Shown: one piece after another, positions 61,903-64,000 of the stretch
Numbering within the stretch: the first letter of the stretch is position 1
Layout of the letters: each line of letters begins with the position of its first letter
Translations under genes and position numbers: made by a program
Assembly (NCBI GenBank): GCA_005883215.1
Contig: VAYS01000007.1
Coordinates: forward strand, 124,001-188,000
Length of the DNA: 64,000 nt
Direction of reading: 5' to 3'
Origin: Actinomycetota bacterium
GTDB lineage: Bacteria > Actinomycetota > Thermoleophilia > Solirubrobacterales > Solirubrobacteraceae
Notes under the pieces: generated by a model
Seen by the model: only the letters and a program-made list of their open reading frames with translations
The model's database searches: none
Told to the model about the DNA's origin: nothing

Positions 61903-63675
61903 TTGAAGCCCCGTCCTCGACACGCTCTGGTCCTGCCCATCGCCCTGGGCGCCCTGGCCCTGGGAGCCGCGCCGGCGTTGGCGATCGAGCCCAGCGTCTC
62001 CCCCGAGCCGGGGACCCCGGACGCTTCGCCCTTGAGCCAGATCAGCTTCCGTGGCGTGCCGGCGCGCCAGCTCGGCCCGATCAGCGTCACCGGCTCGCGC
62101 ACCGGGCGCCACTCGGGGCACTTGGAGGGCTACGCCAGCCGCCCGGGCGCCAGCTTCCTCGTCAACGGCAGCTTCCGCGCCCACGAGACGGTGACCGTTC
62201 GCCTGGCGCGCAAGGGCAGGGTCGGCCCGCTGCGCTGGAGCTTTCGCGTCGCCCACCTGGTGGGGGCGAGCACCCCGCCGCATCAGGCCGGCGGTGGCCT
62301 GACCACTCAGGGCGTGCAGGTCTTCCAGTCGCGGCCCGACCTGCGCCCGCCCTACTTCGCCACCGCCGGGGGCGGCGGCCCGCTGGGGCCGGGGCAGGTC
62401 TTCGTGGCCGCCATCCGCGGACCCGGCAGCCCCATGTACGGGCAGTTCGGCCCGTCGATCATCGACAACAACGGCTCGACCGTGTGGTTCAGGCCGGCCA
62501 GGCCAGGCGACGAGGCGTTCGACTTTCACCCCCAGACGCTGTTCGGCAAGCCGGTGCTGACCTGGTGGGAGGGTCACCTGTCGCCGATCGGCTTCGGCGA
62601 GGGCGACTGGGTGATCGCCAACGACGCCTATCAGGAGGTCGGCCGCATCCGGGACGGCAACGGACTCCGACCCGACCTGCACGACATGGTCATCACCCCC
62701 CAGGGCAGCGCCTTCGTAACCGTCTATGAGACCCTGGCCGCCAACCTGCGCCACTTCCGCGGCCCGTCGCGGGGCTCGATCCTCGACTCGCTCGTGCAGG
62801 AGGTCGACATCAAGACCGGCTTGGTGATGTGGGAGTGGCACAGCCTGGGTCACGTGGCGGTGGCCGACTCGATGCTCAGCCCCGACCCCAAGGGCGCCAC
62901 CTTCGACGCCTTTCACACCAACTCGATCGACCTCTCACCCGACGGGGGAACGGTCCTGATCGGGATGCGCAACACGTGGGCGGGCTACCTGGTCAATGTC
63001 GCCGACGGCGCCATCACCTGGCGGCTGGGGGGACGCCACAGCACGTTCGCGCTGGGCAAGGGGGCGGGGTTTGCCTACCAGCACGACATGCGCCTGATCA
63101 ATCCTCGCCTGGTGCGCATGTTCGACAACGAGGCCACGCCCAAGGTGGGTCCCCGCTCGCGCGGCCTGACCGTGCGCCTGAACTTCTCGCGGCACCAGGG
63201 AACCCTGGTGCGCGAGCTCAGGCACACCGGCACGGTGCTGTCGGGAAGCCAGGGAAACGTCGAGTCGCTAACCAACGGCAACACGTTCGTCGGCTGGGGG
63301 GCACCGCCGCTGGCCACCGAGTTCTCGCGCACGGGCAAGGGCATCTTCGACCTGCGCTTTCCCGGCGCCGACGAGTCCTACCGCTCCTATCGCTTCGTGT
63401 GGGCCGGGCATCCCAAGACGATCCCCGACGTGGTCGCCAAGCGCGTCAAGGGGAGGCTGACCGCCTACGTGAGCTGGAACGGCGCCACCGAGGTGGTCGC
63501 CTGGCAGGTGATCGCCGGCGCGTCCGCCACCGCGCTTGCGCCCACCGGCCGCCCGGTGCTGCGCTCTGGCTTTGAGACCGCGATCCCGGTCAGCACCTCG
63601 GGGCACTTTCTCGCCGTGCGCGCCTACGCGGCCGACGGCGCGCTGCTCGCTACTTCCAAGGTGGTCAAGGTTTAG
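61903..63675 (+). CDS. Secreted arylsulfotransferase-like (ASST family) beta-propeller protein
   Basis: About 590 residues. A signal peptide (KPRPRHALVLPIALGALALG, APALA cleavage) is followed by a region with blade-like repeats typical of the arylsulfotransferase family: GPSIIDNNGSTVWFRPA, WWEGH, DLHDMVITPQGSAFVT, VMWEWHSLGHV, DAFHTNSIDLSPDGGTVLIG and ITWRLGGRHSTF. Conserved histidines fit the ASST active site; a sulfotransfer role is by family only. No ATG is available near the signal peptide; TTG 61903 is chosen, TTG 61861 is an alternative. A clear terminator follows. Confidence 0.85.
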   Translation: MKPRPRHALVLPIALGALALGAAPALAIEPSVSPEPGTPDASPLSQISFRGVPARQLGPISVTGSRTGRHSGHLEGYASRPGASFLVNGSFRAHETVTVRLARKGRVGPLRWSFRVAHLVGASTPPHQAGGGLTTQGVQVFQSRPDLRPPYFATAGGGGPLGPGQVFVAAIRGPGSPMYGQFGPSIIDNNGSTVWFRPARPGDEAFDFHPQTLFGKPVLTWWEGHLSPIGFGEGDWVIANDAYQEVGRIRDGNGLRPDLHDMVITPQGSAFVTVYETLAANLRHFRGPSRGSILDSLVQEVDIKTGLVMWEWHSLGHVAVADSMLSPDPKGATFDAFHTNSIDLSPDGGTVLIGMRNTWAGYLVNVADGAITWRLGGRHSTFALGKGAGFAYQHDMRLINPRLVRMFDNEATPKVGPRSRGLTVRLNFSRHQGTLVRELRHTGTVLSGSQGNVESLTNGNTFVGWGAPPLATEFSRTGKGIFDLRFPGADESYRSYRFVWAGHPKTIPDVVAKRVKGRLTAYVSWNGATEVVAWQVIAGASATALAPTGRPVLRSGFETAIPVSTSGHFLAVRAYAADGALLATSKVVKV

Positions 63676-63680
63676 GTATC

Positions 63681-63705
63681 TGCGGAGCCCAGACCGGGCT
63701 CCGCA
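63681..63705 (+). terminator. Stem-loop after the arylsulfotransferase-like gene
   Basis: TGCGGAGCCC (63681-63690) and GGGCTCCGCA (63696-63705) form a perfect 10 bp stem with a 5 nt loop. Confidence 0.65.
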
Positions 63706-63743
63706 ACCGGCGGTCGGGCTCAAGGCGGCAGGGCGAGCGGCCG

Positions 63744-64000
63744 ATGAACCGCCTGAAGGGGTTTATGACCACGCTTGCCCAGATTCGGCCTAGTGCCAGC
63801 GGCCCGTCACGGAGCCGGGGGCCGCGGCGGGCGCGCGGGCGCGTGGGCGGCCGGGCCATCGCGGCGCTCGCCGCCATCGCACTAGTAGGTATGGTCGTCG
63901 CCGCCGCACCGGCGCTGGGGCGTTCCCCGCACGGATCTGGCGCTCGGCATGCGGCCGGGCATCGACACGGCTCCGGACGCCTGCATCAAACCGCTCCTCG
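63744..64000 (+). CDS. Secreted protein, N-terminal part
   Basis: The first 85 codons of a gene that runs off the right edge: a basic stretch (SRSRGPRRARGRVGGR), a hydrophobic signal core (AIAALAAIALVGMVVAAAPA) and a His/Gly/Ser-rich start of the mature part. ATG 63765 is an alternative start with AAGGGG upstream. Too little remains for a family call. Confidence 0.5.
   Translation, partial: MNRLKGFMTTLAQIRPSASGPSRSRGPRRARGRVGGRAIAALAAIALVGMVVAAAPALGRSPHGSGARHAAGHRHGSGRLHQTAP

Overview
This 64 kb window is high-GC, gene-dense chromosomal DNA from an actinobacterium. The gene set (secA, prfB, ftsE-ftsX, smpB, ssrA), the many start codons with no leader and the many secreted proteins fit Actinomycetota; Thermoleophilia/Solirubrobacterales is my best guess, by inference only. 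No phage, transposase, integrase, CRISPR array, rRNA or tRNA gene was seen; the only structural RNA is tmRNA.

Layout. 0-9 kb: start of a ctaG-like gene, hpf, secA, prfB (read through a programmed +1 frameshift), a metallo-beta-lactamase-fold hydrolase, a quinone-oxidoreductase-like protein and the nadC-nadA pair. 8.6-13.7 kb: two paralogous ECF sigma factors, each with a predicted transmembrane helix and a long disordered tail, on either side of an M16 peptidase, then a low-complexity secreted protein. 13.9-20 kb: ftsE-ftsX, a C-terminal processing peptidase (S41), an RNase R-like gene with a deletion/frameshift scar, and smpB. 19-22.7 kb: two small WxL-like secreted proteins and a DUF916-like membrane protein ending in a ComEA-like helix-hairpin-helix domain; with smpB they form the most unusual locus here. 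22.7-34.4 kb: an M50 site-2 protease, a 903-residue secreted protein, a translationally coupled operon of PKD/CHAP-like, DUF1800 and DUF1501 proteins, and a secreted alpha/beta hydrolase. 34.4-34.8 kb: ssrA.

34.8-43.2 kb, directly after ssrA, looks accessory: a small-protein operon, a LAL-type LuxR regulator, a fatty acid desaturase, a broken beta-helix gene, a mazF remnant and two poorly coding spacers. 43.4-64 kb: an ECF sigma factor with a SnoaL-like domain, a RibD-C reductase, a flavin monooxygenase/EthD pair, an F420-type reductase, a GGDEF-EAL protein divergent from a tail-anchored coiled-coil protein, an SDR, a cation/proton antiporter, an M23-like lipoprotein, LtrA, a UspA/esterase/cytochrome c cluster and an arylsulfotransferase-like secreted protein.

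Two regulatory patterns recur. About fifteen genes carry a TANNNT box only 6-9 nt before the start codon, the arrangement expected for leaderless mRNAs. Three genes for secreted proteins (two WxL-like, one 903 aa) carry GCCGATAA-type boxes like sigma-28 (FliA/WhiG) promoters, two with a matching -35 at 11 nt spacing. Several loci (rnr, the beta-helix gene, mazF, an ltrA copy) carry deletion/frameshift scars; whether these are biological or assembly errors cannot be told from the sequence.
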